Of a stretch of DNA of 7,346 bases, positions 6,214 to 7,346 are shown piece after piece (the stretch's first letter is position 1; each line of letters begins with the position of its first letter). The translations under genes were made by a program, and so were the position numbers. Origin of the DNA: Moraxellaceae bacterium (GTDB lineage Bacteria; Pseudomonadota; Gammaproteobacteria; Pseudomonadales; Moraxellaceae); NCBI GenBank assembly GCA_014378805.1, contig JACMMY010000167.1, forward strand, positions 1-7,346, written 5' to 3'. The notes under the pieces were generated by a model. The model was not told the DNA's origin, did not search any database, and saw nothing but the letters and a program-made list of their open reading frames with translations.

Positions 6214-6663
6214 TTATGCCGTCAATTTTGCTTTAATCCGTGCGGATACATCACCTGCATCTGCACGACCTGCAATCAGCGGACGAAGAGCATTCATGAC
6301 TTTACCCATATCACGGATGCTCGTTGCGCCTTGAGTAGTGATTTCATTTTGAATCAAAGTATTTAGTTCATCATCAGTCATCGCAGTCGGCAAAAACTCG
6401 CTAATCACTTCAAGTTCGAACTGTTCTTTTTGAGCTAGATCTTCACGATTCGCTGCGGTGTAAGCGCTAATTGATTCTTTGCGTTGTTTCATTTGTTTTT
6501 CAAGTAGCGCAAGAACTCGCGCATCATCCAACTCTTCGCGCGTGTCGATCTCAATTTGTTTAATCGCCGCTTGCACGCCACGAAGTACAGACAGACGATC
6601 GGAGAGGCGTTCACGCATTGCAGTTTTAACAGATTCGGTCAGACGAAGTTTAAGTTCGGACAT
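6214..6663 (-). CDS. yqeY: YqeY family protein (GatB/YqeY domain)
   Basis: This 149-residue protein is a stand-alone YqeY: a helical domain followed by a three-helix domain related to the tail of GatB, the tRNA-dependent amidotransferase subunit that contacts tRNA. It is not GatB itself and has no catalytic motif; its cellular role is not established. Family features seen: LSVLRGVQAAIKQIEID (24-40), the basic-acidic helix ending SAYTAANREDLAQKEQFEL (66-84), the FLP hinge (90-92), DDEL (97-100), and DMGKVMNALRPLIAGRADAGDVS (118-140), the conserved C-terminal block. Length is typical. On the minus strand AAGGAA precedes the ATG by about 9 bases. It follows rpsU, a pairing common in bacteria, but a terminator separates them. 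A possible -10 TATATT (complement of 6701-6706) could give it its own promoter. The TusA-like gene follows at once. Confidence 0.93.
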   Translation of the reverse strand: MSELKLRLTESVKTAMRERLSDRLSVLRGVQAAIKQIEIDTREELDDARVLALLEKQMKQRKESISAYTAANREDLAQKEQFELEVISEFLPTAMTDDELNTLIQNEITTQGATSIRDMGKVMNALRPLIAGRADAGDVSARIKAKLTA

Positions 6664-6734
6664 GGCGTGAATTCCTTTTTATTTGAAAATACTAATATGA
6701 AATATAACGAATAAATCTTGAACACAAAACGCAT

Positions 6735-6760
6735 AAAGCCGAGACATGAAGCTCGGCTTT
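6735..6760 (-). terminator. Intrinsic terminator between rpsU and yqeY
   Basis: AAAGCCGAG (6735-6743) and CTCGGCTTT (6752-6760) form a perfect 9-bp stem with six G-C pairs and an 8-base loop. Read from rpsU (minus strand) the stem ends in TTT and then ATGCGTTTT. Read on the plus strand a run of six T follows after GGC (6764-6769), so it may work in both directions. Its most likely job is ending the abundant rpsU transcript, letting only part of transcription reach yqeY. Confidence 0.7.
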
Positions 6761-6828
6761 GGCTTTTTTAAACATATCTAAGACCCTGCGATACTTAAAA
6801 ACCTAAATATCGCAAATCTCATTATGAA

Positions 6829-7044
6829 TTAGTACAGACGAGTAGTACGTACTGATTCACGTGATAGTTTTTTAGCATGGCGTTTTACGGCAGCTGCTTT
6901 CTTACGTTTACGCTCTTGAGTTGGCTTTTCGTAGAACTCGCGTTTACGCACGTCAGCCAATACGCCTGCTTTTTCGCATGAGCGTTTGAAACGGCGGATA
7001 GCGACGTCAACTGGTTCGCCTTCTTTAAGCTTAACTTGTGGCAT
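6829..7044 (-). CDS. rpsU: 30S ribosomal protein S21
   Basis: S21 is a small basic protein of the 30S platform near the 16S rRNA 3' end, important for translation initiation on natural mRNAs. The 71-residue sequence is full length and nearly canonical: MPQVKLKEGEPVDVAIRRFKRSCEKAGV at the start, then REFYEKPTQERKRKKAAAVKRHAKKL and the ending TTRLY. GAGGA (complement of 7051-7055) lies 6 bases before the ATG, a strong ribosome binding site. A sigma70 promoter lies about 95 bases upstream and a stem-loop terminator about 70 bases downstream, so it is probably transcribed mostly alone, with read-through into yqeY. In E. coli and Pseudomonas rpsU leads the operon toward dnaG and rpoD; here dnaG is not found next to it. 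Confidence 0.98.
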   Translation of the reverse strand: MPQVKLKEGEPVDVAIRRFKRSCEKAGVLADVRKREFYEKPTQERKRKKAAAVKRHAKKLSRESVRTTRLY

Positions 7045-7139
7045 GTAACATCCTCGAACTTAGGTTCATTACCCAACAAAGGGTTCAATAATTAGTTTGG
7101 TCTACAGACAAATAACGATGTAGATAGACGAAGGCAATT

Positions 7140-7168
7140 ATTCTAACGTGAACTAAACTGTTAGACAA
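7140..7168 (-). promoter_or_regulatory. rpsU: Sigma70 promoter of rpsU
   Basis: On the minus strand TTGTCT (complement of 7163-7168) and TAGAAT (complement of 7140-7145) are separated by exactly 17 bases, matching -35 at four and -10 at five of six positions. Transcription would start near 7133, giving a leader of about 88 bases. An A-run (the plus-strand T-run at 7193-7199) lies upstream and might act as an UP-like element. Confidence 0.72.
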
Positions 7169-7197
7169 GCTTTAGCAACCATGAAAGCAAGGTTTTT

Positions 7198-7211
7198 TTG
7201 AAATATTTCAA
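7198..7211. repeat. 14-bp perfect palindrome upstream of the rpsU promoter
   Basis: TTGAAATATTTCAA is identical to its reverse complement. It lies 29 bases beyond the rpsU -35 box, a position open to an activator or to a regulator of a divergent gene. It is AT-rich, so chance occurrence is possible. Confidence 0.5.
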
Positions 7212-7235
7212 GTTTCTTGATGTGAATACTCCTTA

Positions 7236-7255
7236 TGTAACAGTTTGTAACGGTT
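7236..7255. repeat. Tandem 10-bp direct repeat TGTAACAGTT/TGTAACGGTT
   Basis: Two abutting 10-bp units differ at one base and contain GTAAC-N5-GTAAC. The one-helical-turn period is the layout bound by OmpR/PhoB-family response regulators; CpxR, for example, binds GTAAA-N5-GTAAA in E. coli. The regulator here is not known. Confidence 0.5.
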
Positions 7256-7346
7256 TATCGATGATTTTGATCAATATTTTTAGGTTAGTGATCCCGAAAA
7301 GTTTCGATACACTTAAGATGATTTCGCAACGGAAAATTGATTGATA

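Larger units (their letters stand above)
7045..7346. other. 302-base gene-free region upstream of rpsU
   Basis: No convincing coding region is present on either strand. It holds the rpsU leader (about 7045-7133), the rpsU promoter (7140-7168), a 14-bp palindrome (7198-7211) and a tandem 10-bp repeat (7236-7255). In relatives rpsU is often divergent from tsaD, so a plus-strand gene may begin just beyond the right edge, but nothing of it can be seen here. TACACT (7308-7313) is a poor candidate -10 box for such a gene. Confidence 0.7.

Noticed and set aside
6479..6670. Plus-strand 63-codon frame opposite yqeY
   Set aside because: It is a Ser/Arg-rich shadow of the conserved yqeY gene.
6885..7088. 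Minus-strand 67-codon frame overlapping rpsU
   Set aside because: It overlaps S21 out of frame and has no ribosome binding site.
7267..7274. TTGATCAA as an FNR/CRP-type site
   Set aside because: FNR sites need TTGAT-N4-ATCAA; this 8-base palindrome lacks the spacer and is common by chance.
7261..7344. 27-codon plus-strand frame near the right edge
   Set aside because: It has no ribosome binding site, no recognisable sequence, and a length expected by chance.

Overview
The window is a stretch of chromosomal housekeeping DNA from a gammaproteobacterium, most likely a member of the Moraxellaceae close to Acinetobacter. The evidence is the era-lipoprotein-recO-pdxJ order, a RecO beginning MRNEPLHGY, an Era with a long N-terminal extension, an rpsU-yqeY pair, and moderately AT-rich DNA with very AT-rich intergenic gaps. 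Species assignment is inference, made by eye without a database search.

Left part (1-2936, + strand): the 3' bulk of era (its start lies just outside the window), a short outer-membrane-type lipoprotein, recO and pdxJ. This is the tail of the widespread rnc-era-recO-pdxJ cluster. Era acts in 30S assembly, RecO in recombinational repair and PdxJ in pyridoxal phosphate synthesis. The lipoprotein is the lineage-specific insertion. A weak hairpin follows the lipoprotein, and a hairpin with a T-run sits between recO and pdxJ.

Middle part (2937-5899, + strand): a qmcA-like SPFH/stomatin gene and an NfeD-family membrane partner, 9 bases apart and clearly one operon. After a perfect 13-bp inverted repeat and a consensus -10 box comes a six-TM diguanylate cyclase with an intact GGEEF active site but an altered I-site (RxxE).

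Right part (5934-7346, - strand genes): rpsU (S21), yqeY and a TusA-family sulfur carrier, read right to left and converging on the cyclase gene. rpsU has a good sigma70 promoter and a GC-rich stem-loop terminator. yqeY and the TusA gene are 13 bases apart and probably co-transcribed. The last 302 bases hold no gene, but contain the rpsU promoter and leader, a 14-bp palindrome and a tandem 10-bp repeat. A divergent gene may start just beyond the right edge.

No mobile element, CRISPR array, tRNA, rRNA or obviously new multi-gene system is visible. The observations most worth checking are regulatory: the palindrome at the cyclase promoter, the GTAAC tandem repeat upstream of rpsU, and the altered I-site of the cyclase.
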